From Nonomuraea cavernae (GTDB taxonomy: Bacteria > Actinomycetota > Actinomycetes > Streptosporangiales > Streptosporangiaceae): a DNA stretch of 64,000 nucleotides. Below the pieces are notes generated by a model that was given only the letters and a program-made list of their open reading frames with translations, did not search any database and was not told the origin of the DNA. The stretch is from positions 132,521 through 196,520 of the forward strand of contig NZ_BMNH01000001.1 in assembly GCF_014646355.1 (NCBI RefSeq), written 5' to 3'. A program made the translations under genes and the position numbers. Of this stretch, positions 44,522 to 53,813 are shown piece after piece. The first letter of the stretch is position 1. Each line of letters begins with the position of its first letter.

Positions 44522-46065
44522 CCACACCTGGTTCCACCCACTCGGCGGCCGACGTGCTCGGCGAGGCCTGGCAGGCCGCGCTGGGCACGCCCCCGGCCGG
44601 GCCGGACGCGGACTTCTTCGCCTCGGGCGGCGACTCGCTGCTGGCGATCCGGATGCTGAGCCGGTTGCGGCAGGCCAGGGTCGCCTCGACCACCGCCGAC
44701 ATCCTGCGCGGGCGTACGTTCGGCGGCATCCTGTCCAGGCTTGAGGCCCGGGGCACGCCGGTCGCGGCGGCGCCGGTCGGCGAGGCCGGGGCCGGGGCCG
44801 TGCCGCTGCTGCCGACGCAGCGCCGGTGGATCGCGAACCGGTTCGCCGAACCCGACCACTTCTCCCTGGGCTGGATCTTCGACGTGCCCGAGCGCACGCC
44901 TGACGGCCGCCCCGTGGACACCGTCGCCGTGGAGGCGGCCGTGCTGGCCCTGGTCCGCGGGCACGAGGCCCTGCGTACCAGGTACCTGCTCGACGGGGAC
45001 GGCGCGCCGCGCGCCGAGGTGCTGCCCGGAGTGCCGGACGGCGTGTTCGCGGTGGCGGACGTGCCCGGGGACGAGGTGCCCGGCGTGCTGCGGGCCGGAT
45101 GGCGGGGGCACCGGCTGGCCGAGGGCCGGGTACTGGCCGCGCGCTGGCTGCCCGCGCAACGGCTGCTCCAGCTCGCCCTGCACCACCTGACGCTCGACGG
45201 CTTCTCCGTCGAGCTCCTCGCCGACGACCTCGAAGCGCTCCTCACCGGCGCCGAACCCGTGGCCGAACCCGGCACTCCCCGAGGCCAGGCCCAGGCCGTA
45301 TCCACCTGGCTGGCCTCCGCCGAGGCGGAACAGGACGCCAAGGCATGGGCCGGACAGGACTGGCAGGAGGTGGCGCGGGTTCCCACCGAACTGGCCGGGC
45401 CGGGACTGCTGCCCAGCATGGACGTCGCGAGCGCCGAACTCGACGCGCGTGAGACAGCGGTGGCGCAGCGGCTGGCCACCGAGGCCGGGCTCACCTTCGA
45501 GTCGCTGGTGCTGGCCGCCGCCGCCACCGCGATCATGCGGTGTTTCGAGCTGCCCGCCGTCAGCGTGGACACCTATCACCACGGGCGCGACCGGCTACCG
45601 GGCGGCCCCGACATCACCTCCGGGATCGGCTATTTCCAGGCCAACTACCCCGTCGTGGTCACCGGCGGACCGGGCGACTGGCTGGAGCGCGCGGCGGCCG
45701 GGTTCGACCGGGTGCCGAAGAACCGGTTCGGCTTCGACGCGCTGCGCTTCGCCGGGCACCCCGCGCTGACCGACCTGCCGGGCAGCGGCATCCGGCTGAA
45801 CTTCCGCAGCAGGATGAGCGAGATCAACGCCAGGACGTCGGACTGGCTGCCGCCGTCGAAGACCTCGGCCGGTGGCCGCCGCTCGCCCCGGCAGGCGGAG
45901 CCGTACCTGCTGATGCTGGAGGCCGACCAGGTCGGCGAGCGATTCGCCTTCGCCATCAAGTACAGCCGCGACCATTTCACCGGCCGGACGGTCGAGCACC
46001 TGGTGCGATCCACCCTCGCCCTGCTCGCGCGCACCGCGGTCGCCCATGGCGGGGTGGACGCATGA
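44518..46065 (+). CDS. NRPS protein, PCP-condensation (T-C)
   Basis: A 515-residue protein starting at ATG 44518. The carrier domain (about 10-80) has FFASGGDSLLAIRM. The condensation domain (about 95-510) has an intact HHLTLDG motif and a late FRSRMSEIN region. Without an adenylation domain it must accept its carrier substrate in trans, perhaps from the A-PCP protein, or transfer the finished acyl chain to an amine or alcohol acceptor. Its position after the exporter and before the fused dehydrogenase suggests a late step. Confidence 0.9.
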   Translation: MTTPGSTHSAADVLGEAWQAALGTPPAGPDADFFASGGDSLLAIRMLSRLRQARVASTTADILRGRTFGGILSRLEARGTPVAAAPVGEAGAGAVPLLPTQRRWIANRFAEPDHFSLGWIFDVPERTPDGRPVDTVAVEAAVLALVRGHEALRTRYLLDGDGAPRAEVLPGVPDGVFAVADVPGDEVPGVLRAGWRGHRLAEGRVLAARWLPAQRLLQLALHHLTLDGFSVELLADDLEALLTGAEPVAEPGTPRGQAQAVSTWLASAEAEQDAKAWAGQDWQEVARVPTELAGPGLLPSMDVASAELDARETAVAQRLATEAGLTFESLVLAAAATAIMRCFELPAVSVDTYHHGRDRLPGGPDITSGIGYFQANYPVVVTGGPGDWLERAAAGFDRVPKNRFGFDALRFAGHPALTDLPGSGIRLNFRSRMSEINARTSDWLPPSKTSAGGRRSPRQAEPYLLMLEADQVGERFAFAIKYSRDHFTGRTVEHLVRSTLALLARTAVAHGGVDA

Positions 46066-47672
46066 CACCGCCGCCGTCCGAACTTTCGCCCGCGCTCCAA
46101 CCGCCGTCGTCCGAACCGCCGCCCGCGCTCGAAGCGCCGCCGTCCGAACCGCCGCCCGCGCTCGAACTGCGGGACGTCGTGCTGTCCGTCGGGCCGCCGG
46201 GCGCCGAACGGGTGCTGCTGCGCGGCGCTGACCTGCGGGTCGGCGAGGGTGAGAAGGTCCTGCTGTCCGGGCTGGACCGCGAGGCCCGCAACAGCGTGAC
46301 GGCCCTCCTGGACGGACGCATGTCCCCCAGGTACGGCGTGGTCAGCGCCGGCCGGGTGCGCAGCGGGCGACTCGGCCGGCTCCGGCCCAGTCCGGGCACC
46401 ACGGTGCTGGACGCGGGCGACGGTCCCGACGGGGTGAGCCCGGCCGCCCTGCCGACGGCCGACGAGCCGGGCAGCGTGGTCGTTCTCGCCGGACATGACT
46501 GGGACGGGCCCAGCGTGCCCGGCCGGTACCGGTCGCTGCGGCTGGACGGCGGCCAGTTCGTCGAAACCCCGGCCACTCCCCGACCCGAATCCGCCTCCCG
46601 ACCCGAATCCGACCCCCGACCCGAATCCGACCCCCGACCGGATTCCACCCGTGTCCGGCTGGCCGAGCTGCACCGCCGTACGGTGGAGGCGCTGCTGGCC
46701 GCCGGGGTGGACGAGCCGTCCGCCGAGGCCGCGAGCGGCGTGCTGGTCGACGCCGAGCGCCGGGGACACCGCTCGCACGGCATCGCCCTGCTGCCCACCT
46801 ACCTGCGGCGGATCGAGGAGGGCGGGATCCGGCTCGGGACCCGGCCCCATCTCACCGAGATCAGCCCCACGATCGCCTCGGTGGACGCCGGCGGCGGCCT
46901 CGGCCAGCCCGCGGCCCGGCTCGCGGCGGAGTGGTGCGCCGCCAGGGCCGCCGAACACGGGCTGGCGGCCGTCGCGGTGCGCGACAACAACCACGTCGGG
47001 ATGCTCGCCGCCTACCGGCACGCCTTCCAGGAGCGTCAGGTGGTGGGCCTCCTGCTCAACACCTCCGGTCCGTCGATCGCCGCCCCCGGCGCGAGCAGGC
47101 CGACCCTGGGCAGCAACGCCATCTGCCTGGTCACCCCCACCGACGGTGACGAGCCGTTCTGCGTGGACCTGGCCACCGGCGTCGTCGCCGCGGGCAAGAT
47201 CAGAGACGCCGCGAACCGTGGCGTGGCCGTGCCTCCGGGGTGGTTGCAGGACGCCTCGGGCGCGCCCACCACCGACCCTCGCCAGCTCGACCGCGACGGC
47301 TCCATCCCGCTGTTCGGCGACTACAAGGGGCTGTGCGTCACGCTCCTGGCCGAGGTCCTGGCCGGCGCGCTGGCCGGTGGCCGGGTCAGCCCCGACGTCG
47401 GCAAGCAGCGCAAGCAGCTCGACCGGGTGATGGGCTGTTCGCAGCTGTTCGTCGGCTTCTCCGTCCGGCACTTCCCGTCCGGCGACACGCCGGAGGGCCT
47501 GTCCGGGTTCGTCCGGCGGCTGCGCGGGGCCGTGCTGGACGGCTACCCGGCGGAGCCGGCCCGCCCGTGGTTCCCCGACCAGCCGGAGGAGGACCACGCC
47601 GTGGGCGCCGACGCTCACGGGGTCGAGGTGCCGGCGTCGGTGCTGGCCGAGCTCGGCTGGGCGCTCCGGTGA
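46062..47672 (+). CDS. Fusion: degenerate ABC ATPase-like domain + malate/L-lactate dehydrogenase family
   Basis: A 536-residue protein. After a Pro-rich repeat (PPSEPPPALE units), residues about 30-175 look like a shrunken ABC nucleotide-binding domain: LELRDVVLSVGPPGAERVLL, then GEGEKVLLSGLDREARNSV where the Walker A should be, and a late VVVLAGHDWD and SLRLDGGQFVE. The Walker A Lys, the LSGGQ signature and Walker B are missing, so it cannot hydrolyse ATP. A second repeat linker (RPESDPRPESDPRPDS) leads to a full Ldh_2 domain (about 195-536) with AERRGHRSHGIALLPTYL and the catalytic His in VRDNNHVGML. That family reduces 2-oxoacids or cyclic imines with NAD(P)H. Confidence 0.8.
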   Translation: MTPPPSELSPALQPPSSEPPPALEAPPSEPPPALELRDVVLSVGPPGAERVLLRGADLRVGEGEKVLLSGLDREARNSVTALLDGRMSPRYGVVSAGRVRSGRLGRLRPSPGTTVLDAGDGPDGVSPAALPTADEPGSVVVLAGHDWDGPSVPGRYRSLRLDGGQFVETPATPRPESASRPESDPRPESDPRPDSTRVRLAELHRRTVEALLAAGVDEPSAEAASGVLVDAERRGHRSHGIALLPTYLRRIEEGGIRLGTRPHLTEISPTIASVDAGGGLGQPAARLAAEWCAARAAEHGLAAVAVRDNNHVGMLAAYRHAFQERQVVGLLLNTSGPSIAAPGASRPTLGSNAICLVTPTDGDEPFCVDLATGVVAAGKIRDAANRGVAVPPGWLQDASGAPTTDPRQLDRDGSIPLFGDYKGLCVTLLAEVLAGALAGGRVSPDVGKQRKQLDRVMGCSQLFVGFSVRHFPSGDTPEGLSGFVRRLRGAVLDGYPAEPARPWFPDQPEEDHAVGADAHGVEVPASVLAELGWALR

Positions 47673-48415
47673 GCGCCGTGCTCGCCGACCCCGCGCTGGG
47701 CTCCGCCCCCGGCTGGCCGCTGGTGCTGTACTTCCACCACGTCAACGCCCTCGTCGACCACTACACGGCGCTCTCACCGGACGACTTCCGGCGGGGTCTG
47801 GAGACGGTGCTGGACCTGGTCGGCCCGGCCCTCGACCCGGCCGCCGTCGGGCCCGGGTTCCGGCCGCCGGACCAGCCGAGCGTGCTGTTCACGTTCGACG
47901 ACGGCTACCGGGACAATCTGGAGGTCGCGGCGCCGCTGCTCGCGGAGTTCGGCGTCAAGGTCCTGCTCTTCTGCGTCACGGGCGAGCTCGACGCGGCCGA
48001 ACGGCTGAGCGAGCCCGAGCGGGCCGCGCTCCCGCCCAGGAAGTCCTTCCTCACCTGGGCGGAGGCCGAGCGCTTCAGCGCGTACGGGCACGTGCTGTCC
48101 GCGCACACCGTCAGCCATCTCCCGCTGCCCGAGCTCGGTCACGGGGAGGCCGCCGAGCAGGTCGCGGCCTCGCTGCGCGGGGTCGGCGAGCGGACCGGCG
48201 GGCCGGTGCGCACGTTCGCCTACCCGTACGGCCTGATCCCCGAGCGCTCTCCGGTCCCCGCCGGGGTGCTGGCGTTCGGCACGGTCAAGGCCGCGCCGGC
48301 GTCCTGGGCACACCGCCCGCTGCACATCCGCCGCACGTACCTGCCGGTCGGCCAGGTGGCGCGGTGGGCGGGCCTCGCTATTGGTTGGAGAAAGCAGTGG
48401 TTCGAATCTCAGTGA
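47669..48415 (+). CDS. Polysaccharide deacetylase (NodB domain) protein
   Basis: A 248-residue carbohydrate esterase family 4 protein starting at the GTG at 47669 (GTGA overlap). The catalytic motif 1 is VLFTFDDGYRDN, with base and metal Asp; motif 2 is LSAHTVSHLPL, with both metal His; RTFAYPYG is motif 3-like. No signal peptide is seen, so it is probably cytoplasmic. It likely removes an N- or O-acetyl group from a sugar in the cluster's product, as deacetylases do in glycopeptide and pseudosaccharide pathways. Confidence 0.9.
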   Translation: MSAVLADPALGSAPGWPLVLYFHHVNALVDHYTALSPDDFRRGLETVLDLVGPALDPAAVGPGFRPPDQPSVLFTFDDGYRDNLEVAAPLLAEFGVKVLLFCVTGELDAAERLSEPERAALPPRKSFLTWAEAERFSAYGHVLSAHTVSHLPLPELGHGEAAEQVAASLRGVGERTGGPVRTFAYPYGLIPERSPVPAGVLAFGTVKAAPASWAHRPLHIRRTYLPVGQVARWAGLAIGWRKQWFESQ

Positions 48416-49203
48416 TCATCCCCACCCGCGACAGGAGCTCTGACCTGCGGCGGTGCCTGGACGCGCTGGCAGAGTGCGCCCGCCGGCTGGACGGCTCGGA
48501 CTGCCGGGCGAAGCTGCACCAAGTGATCGTCGTGGACGACGCCTCGGCCTCCGGGCACGCGACCGCGGCGGCCAGCTCCTCGACGCTGCCTGTCGAGGTG
48601 CTGCGCAACCGCGACCAGATCGGAGCCGGCGCCAGCCGGCGATGCGGGGTCGAGCTGGCCACCGGCGACCTGCTGGCCTTCCTGGACGACGACGCGGCCC
48701 CGCGAGGCGACTGGCTCATCCAGGCCGCGGCGGTGGACGATGAGCGGCCCGCGATCACCGGGCGGGTGCTCTGCTTCGACGACAGCCTGCTGTCACAGGC
48801 CCGCCAGGCCCGCTACGACGTCCGCTACGCCCGGTTGGAGCGCGACGCGCCGGTCGGTTTCTTCGCCGGTGGCAACAGCTCGGTCCTGACCGAGGTCTTC
48901 CATGAGGTGGGCGGGTTCGCGAGGGAGGGGACCGGCGGGGACAACAGCCTCGCCCAGTCCATGGCCGAGCGCGGCAGCCCGGTGCGGTTCCGGCCGGAGC
49001 TGGTCATCGCGCACCGCAACGGGAAGGGGTGGCGGCGGGCGCTGTCGGACGCGTGGTCCTCGGGGCGGCAGCACGCCGAGCGCATGACCGTGCCCCAGGG
49101 TGTGCGGGCGCTGCGGGAGGGAGCCGTCGGCAACACCCGGACGGTACGGGAGGTCAACCGGTTTCTCGGCGCGGTGCACGCGGTGGGGCGCTTCGCGCGA
49201 TGA
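48397..49203 (+). CDS. Glycosyltransferase family 2
   Basis: A 268-residue GT-A fold enzyme. The N-terminus VVRISVIIPTRDRSSDLRRC is the family's nucleotide-sugar region, with VIVVDDASASG, GAGASRRCGVELA, the metal-binding FLDDDAAP (DXD) and a late GGDNSLAQSMAERG. The GTG at 48397 has a GGAG site 6 nt upstream and lies inside the end of the deacetylase gene. It probably attaches the processed sugar to the product. It is the last gene of the cluster, 21 bp from the convergent SARP gene. Confidence 0.92.
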   Translation: MVRISVIIPTRDRSSDLRRCLDALAECARRLDGSDCRAKLHQVIVVDDASASGHATAAASSSTLPVEVLRNRDQIGAGASRRCGVELATGDLLAFLDDDAAPRGDWLIQAAAVDDERPAITGRVLCFDDSLLSQARQARYDVRYARLERDAPVGFFAGGNSSVLTEVFHEVGGFAREGTGGDNSLAQSMAERGSPVRFRPELVIAHRNGKGWRRALSDAWSSGRQHAERMTVPQGVRALREGAVGNTRTVREVNRFLGAVHAVGRFAR

Positions 49204-49224
49204 CGCGGCCGTCGTCGGCTCGGC

Positions 49225-51219
49225 TCAGCGGCAGGGGAGGCACTTCTCGCTCTCACGCTGCCGCCAAAGCTCCACCGCGTACGCCCGCAGCAGCCCGTGC
49301 AGCACGTACGTGCCGGGCGCGTGCCGCGTGAGCAGGTGCGCGCCCACGAGCTCGTCGAGCAGCAGGCGCGCCCGATGCACGGACAGGTTGGTCAGTGCCG
49401 CGGCGTGATGCGCGGTGGCGGGCCCCGGATGCGACCCGAGAGCGCGGAACAGCCTGGCCGCGTCGTAGCCGACCGACCGGTACGACCAGGAGAAGACGGC
49501 CCGCAGGTCCGTGGCGGGATCACCACCCGTGAGAACGTCCAGGGGCGCCGAGCCCATGTCGGCGGCCAGCCGCGTGAGCGGACGCACGGGGTAGGCGGCG
49601 GCCCGCGCGGCGACGATGGCCAGCGCCAGTGGCAGCCCGCCGCACCCGTCGATGATCTCCTCGGCGGCCTCGCGCTCCGCGCGCACCCGGTCCGCGCCGA
49701 GCCGACCGGCCAGCAGCGTGTACGCCTCGGCGGGCGACAGCAGACCCAGAGTCAGCTGTTGCGCGCCTTCGGTGATGACCAGCGGCGTCAGGTCGGTCCT
49801 GCTGGTCACCACGGCCACGCACCCGGGCGAGCCGGGCAGCAGCGGACGGACGTGCGCCGTGTCCCTGGCATTGTCGAGCACCACCAGGATCCGCTTGCCT
49901 GCCAGCAGGCTGCGGTAGAGCCCGACCTGGGCCTGGAGTCCGGCGGGGCTGGCGTGCGGCGGCACACCGAGGGCGTCGAGGAGGCCGCGCAGGGCGTCAG
50001 CCGGATCCATCACCATTCCGCTGGGATCGAATCCTCGCAGGTCGACGTAGAGCTGCCCGTCGGGGAACTGCCCGGCCACCCGCTGCGCCCAGTGAACGGC
50101 GAGCGCGGTCTTGCCCACTCCCGGCGTTCCGGACACGGTCAGGATGACGGTGCTGGGCAACTCGCTGCCGCGGCCGCGTGCCATCGCGTGATCGAGCTGG
50201 TCGAGCTCGGCCAGCCGGCCGACGATCCGGCCTTCCCTGGCCGGCAGCTGCGCCGGGATGACCTGGCCGGGCAGGACGGGGAGGAGGTGCCCGGCAGTGA
50301 CGGGGACGACCGGAACGACCGGGTTCGGCGTGCGGGCGACGGGCGCGGGCACGGGCGGGTCCAGAGCGGCGTCGTGATGCAGGATCGCCTCCTCCAGTGC
50401 GCGCAGCGACCGGCCGGGGGCGATGCCCAGCTCGTCCCCCAGCCTGCTCCGGATCTGGTGGAAGACGGACAGTGCGTCGGCCTGCCGCCCGGTCCGGTAC
50501 AGCGCGAGCATCAGCTGCCGGTGCACGGCCTCGTCGAACGGATAGCGCCGGGTGAGGTCCTCCAACTCGGGAATCAGCGACGCGTGCTCGCCCAGGTCGA
50601 GCCGAGCGTCGGTGAGCATGTTGACCGCCATCAGACGGACCCGTTCGAGGCGCTCGGCCTGCTCGTCCAGCCAGGGGTGGGCGCTGAGGTCGTCCAGCGG
50701 CCGTCCCCGCCAGTGGGAGAGCGCGTCTCTGAGCTTGGCCGCGCGACCGCTCGCGTCCGCCGACCGCCGCGCCTGGTCGATGAGCCGCTCGGCCAGCTGC
50801 ACATCCGTGGCGATCTCGCCCTGCTCCAGGCAGTATCCGGCCGGGCGGGTGACGATCGACTCGCACGCCCCGAACAGCCGCCGCAGGTAGGAGATGTGGC
50901 TCTGCAACGTGTTCACCGCGGTGACCGGCGATCGGCCGCCCCACACGACGTCGATCAGCCGATCGGTGCTGACCACCTCGCCCACCCTCAGGGCCAGCGT
51001 GGCCAGCGCGGTCTTCCTGCGCATCCCCGAGACGCATCGCACGGAGTCGCCGAAGATGACGTCGAGCGGCCCGAGCAGCCTGATCGTCACCGGTTCCGCC
51101 CCCGAGGCGGCCGAGGTCGTCGTCACCGGCGGAGCCAGGAGGGCGGCCGTCGGCCCGGACGCCGCGTCCTCCGGGAGCAGCCTCCGGTCGGGTGATGCGA
51201 GAGCAAGGCGTCTCCTCAT
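49225..51219 (-). CDS. SARP-family transcriptional activator with NB-ARC ATPase domain
   Basis: About 664 residues. The N-terminal winged-helix DNA-binding domain has VTIRLLGPLDVIFGDS, RKTALATLALRVGEVVSTD and NTLQSHISYLRRLFG. The BTAD (about 135-285) is followed by an NB-ARC ATPase (about 320-600) with Walker A SGTPGVGKTAL, Walker B RILVVLDNA and GCGGLPLALAIVA. It stops after a winged helix without the TPR repeats of full-length AfsR. Such proteins activate their own clusters by binding 11-bp-spaced heptamers, which occur at 31228 and 31336. The start is uncertain: the ATG at 51219 is used, a TTG at 51231 is possible. Confidence 0.9.
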   Translation of the reverse strand: MRRRLALASPDRRLLPEDAASGPTAALLAPPVTTTSAASGAEPVTIRLLGPLDVIFGDSVRCVSGMRRKTALATLALRVGEVVSTDRLIDVVWGGRSPVTAVNTLQSHISYLRRLFGACESIVTRPAGYCLEQGEIATDVQLAERLIDQARRSADASGRAAKLRDALSHWRGRPLDDLSAHPWLDEQAERLERVRLMAVNMLTDARLDLGEHASLIPELEDLTRRYPFDEAVHRQLMLALYRTGRQADALSVFHQIRSRLGDELGIAPGRSLRALEEAILHHDAALDPPVPAPVARTPNPVVPVVPVTAGHLLPVLPGQVIPAQLPAREGRIVGRLAELDQLDHAMARGRGSELPSTVILTVSGTPGVGKTALAVHWAQRVAGQFPDGQLYVDLRGFDPSGMVMDPADALRGLLDALGVPPHASPAGLQAQVGLYRSLLAGKRILVVLDNARDTAHVRPLLPGSPGCVAVVTSRTDLTPLVITEGAQQLTLGLLSPAEAYTLLAGRLGADRVRAEREAAEEIIDGCGGLPLALAIVAARAAAYPVRPLTRLAADMGSAPLDVLTGGDPATDLRAVFSWSYRSVGYDAARLFRALGSHPGPATAHHAAALTNLSVHRARLLLDELVGAHLLTRHAPGTYVLHGLLRAYAVELWRQRESEKCLPCR

Positions 51220-51307
51220 TCTGGCGGTCAAACCCCATCAGAATGTCGCCATCTACTTGCAACCGTCTTGAATATCACTGATGACCGCAAACGGCAGGTG
51301 GGACGGC

Positions 51308-51550
51308 TCAGGAGCGCACCCGCCCGGCGCAACGGTGCAGGTGCGCGGCGGCCACGCTCAGATCGGCCGCGGCCGCCACGCAGGCGCCGAGGTGTGCGGT
51401 CACCGCCTCGCGCAGCCACGGAGGCGCGAGGCCGCCTGCCTCCAGCCCGGCCTCGATCTTCCGCAGGCGTTCGACGCACTCGGCGAGTGTCCGGGCGTCG
51501 GACTGCAGCACGACGGCATGGGCGGCGATCGCCGCGGCTTCATCTGACAT
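51308..51550 (-). CDS. Small WXG100/ESX-like helical protein
   Basis: An 80-residue Ala-rich helical protein starting at ATG 51550 with a GGAGGAG site just upstream. It has two helices (AAIAAHAVVLQSDARTLAEC and WLREAVTAHLGACVAAAADL) but no clear W-X-G. The size and composition resemble actinobacterial ESX/type VII-associated proteins. It lies between the lipase-like gene and the SARP gene; 115 bp separate it from the lipase-like gene, so membership of the oxylipin operon is uncertain. Confidence 0.6.
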   Translation of the reverse strand: MSDEAAAIAAHAVVLQSDARTLAECVERLRKIEAGLEAGGLAPPWLREAVTAHLGACVAAAADLSVAAAHLHRCAGRVRS

Positions 51551-51665
51551 GGCTCCTCCGGTCAGAAGATCGGAACCAGGCGGCGGTCGCCCGGTTCGCC
51601 TGAGATGAGTCCTCCGGTTAAGGAACGGCAGGACAACGGCCGCCCGGCTGACAACGGCATTCCGG

Positions 51666-53813
51666 TCAGAGGGGCGGCATCGGAGTGGCGGCGTGCCGGA
51701 GCGTCTGGCGGGCACCGGCCGACAGGCAGAGCAGCGGACGGGCGCCGTCGAGACCCAGCTCGCGAAGCCGGCGGGCCAGCGGGTGAGCCGACCGTGGCGC
51801 CACGGCCAGCCGCAGTCGTGGCACGGGATGGAGACGACCCAGGCCGCGGGTCCGCAGGCAGGAACGCAGCGTCGTGCCCGCCTCCCACGTGTAGCCGACC
51901 AGGTCGGGGTCGCTCGCGGGCAGCCCGGGGCCGAGGAGGCCGCGCAGAGACAGCACCCAGTCGTCGGCCGCGCCGGCGGTGACGCGCGCGGACCTGTTGG
52001 TGAGCTCGAACTCCAGAGGCGCGAGGTACGGCTCGCCACCCCACAACCGCGGCGCCACGGCCGAGACGGCGGCGGCGTCGACCACCGAGCCGGCCAGGTA
52101 GCTGCCCGAGCGCCGCCGGTCGGCGCCGCGCAGCAGGTCGGGCCAGACGCGTGACGACCGTGTCCACCACGGGCCGGGTACGACGATCCCCAGGTGGAGC
52201 TCGCGGTAGCCGCCCACGCTGGTGCGCCGGTTCCAGGACGCGTACAGGGCGACGAGGGCACGGCCCGCGAGCCGCACGGCGGGGCCGAACCCGGTGCCGG
52301 CCAGCAGCTCCGCCGCCGCACCCGGATCCGCGGCGAAGTACGCCGTGAGCGCGCTGCCGTCGTGACACCTGATCGGCAGCTCGACGGGGCCCTCCGGGCC
52401 GTCCACCGGGTAGGTGGGCACGGTGAGGAAGGGGAACCCCTCAGGGTCGGGCGCGCGGTCGAACAGGAGGTAGGCCTGCGAGCGGACGACCGGCCCGTGG
52501 TAGGGCGCGAGCTGCCCGTCGATCCGGTCACGGGCCTCGATCAGGTCGTCGGCGATGTTGGCGATGTAGTGGTCGATGCTGTGGCAGAGCGGGAAGAGGT
52601 GGGTGGAGTCGAAGTAGTCGACCACGTACCAGCCGGGATGCAGGTCGAAGCAGCCGCCCGCGCCCTGCCCGTCGAGGGTGGGGATGATGTCGTGCTGGTT
52701 GGTGACGCTGGCGACCCAGGTGCGGGGGTCGGCTGGTCTTTTGAAGTCGATGGGCGAGCCGACCGCCACGGCGTGCGTGACGGTGTGACGGGCGCAGAAC
52801 TCCGGATCCTGGGCCAGGTTCATGATGGCCGCGCCACCCGCGCTGTGCCCGATGAGCGCCAGCTCGGCCCCCTGGGGCAGGCCGTAGTCGGCCACGGCCT
52901 CGGCCAGCGCGCGACTGTAGGGGCTGCTGTCCAGCACGGCGCTGCTGAAGGCGCCGAGCAGGTCCTGGGGCGAGTCGAGGTCAGGCCGTCCCGCCCGCAT
53001 GCCGGGGGCCTGGACGATGTGGCGCACCACCCCGTCGGGGCCCTCGACGCTCTGGATGAGCACCCGCCCCGTCGTGCCCACCGCGCTGACGTTGCGCAGG
53101 AACCCGAGCAGCGACCCCCGCGAGCAGAGCCGCGCGGACTCGGCGTCGGTCAGGTCGACGCGGCGGGCGGCTCCCTCCCCCGTGTCGAGGACGGCGATGG
53201 CCCGGTTGCTCAGGCCGGTGATCGGGTCGGCGGTGGCATAGCCCCCGCCGGTGGCGATCAGCCAGGCGGCGTCGTCGTTGAGTGGGTTCTCGTCCAGCAG
53301 CGCCCGCAGCGCGAGGACCTCGCCGAAGACCGGGGCGAGCTCGCTGAGCGCGCGCACCGCGCCCCGATCCTTGAGCAGGGCGCGCAGCGCGCGGAAGGCC
53401 GCCAGGTCGCGGTCGGCCGCGACCGCCTCGATGAGCCGGCCGAGCATGGGGTCGCCGGTCAGCTCGGGGTGGTCGACGGCCACTGCGGCGATCCGCAGCC
53501 GCAGCGAGGTGGCCAGCACGCGCACCGCCAGGCTCTCCGTGCCCGCCATGGCGCCGAAGGCCGCCGCCAGCGCGCCCAACCGGCCGCCGGCGAGCGCGTA
53601 TCCGAGGCCGTCGCCGTTGGCCAGGGAGCGCAGCAACGAGCGGTGGGCCGAACAGGCCGCCGAGGGGGCGTGCGGCAGGGCGCGGAGCAGGGCGCCGTCC
53701 GTGAGCGCGGCGGTGGCGTGGACCGACGCCTCACGGATCATGACCCCGATGTCGACCAGCTCGCGGGCCGCGGCGCGCAGCGACCCGGCGGCCGGGCCGG
53801 TCTCCCCGCTCAC
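51666..53813 (-). CDS. Lipase-like serine hydrolase fused to an acetoacetate-decarboxylase-like domain
   Basis: A 715-residue protein. An Ala-rich helical N-terminus (about 1-190) precedes an alpha/beta hydrolase domain with nucleophile S324 in LALIGHSAGGAAIM, probable Asp in TNQHDIIPTLDG (about 375) and His in CHSIDHYIANI (about 411-415). From about residue 435 a second domain has ALVALYASWNRRTSVGGYRE and LGIVV, resembling the acetoacetate decarboxylase superfamily barrel. The catalytic Lys of that family is not evident. The ATG overlaps the cyclooxygenase-like stop (ATGA), so the two are co-translated. The simplest role is release of fatty acyl substrate from lipids or processing of the oxylipin product. 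Confidence 0.7.
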   Translation of the reverse strand: MSGETGPAAGSLRAAARELVDIGVMIREASVHATAALTDGALLRALPHAPSAACSAHRSLLRSLANGDGLGYALAGGRLGALAAAFGAMAGTESLAVRVLATSLRLRIAAVAVDHPELTGDPMLGRLIEAVAADRDLAAFRALRALLKDRGAVRALSELAPVFGEVLALRALLDENPLNDDAAWLIATGGGYATADPITGLSNRAIAVLDTGEGAARRVDLTDAESARLCSRGSLLGFLRNVSAVGTTGRVLIQSVEGPDGVVRHIVQAPGMRAGRPDLDSPQDLLGAFSSAVLDSSPYSRALAEAVADYGLPQGAELALIGHSAGGAAIMNLAQDPEFCARHTVTHAVAVGSPIDFKRPADPRTWVASVTNQHDIIPTLDGQGAGGCFDLHPGWYVVDYFDSTHLFPLCHSIDHYIANIADDLIEARDRIDGQLAPYHGPVVRSQAYLLFDRAPDPEGFPFLTVPTYPVDGPEGPVELPIRCHDGSALTAYFAADPGAAAELLAGTGFGPAVRLAGRALVALYASWNRRTSVGGYRELHLGIVVPGPWWTRSSRVWPDLLRGADRRRSGSYLAGSVVDAAAVSAVAPRLWGGEPYLAPLEFELTNRSARVTAGAADDWVLSLRGLLGPGLPASDPDLVGYTWEAGTTLRSCLRTRGLGRLHPVPRLRLAVAPRSAHPLARRLRELGLDGARPLLCLSAGARQTLRHAATPMPPL

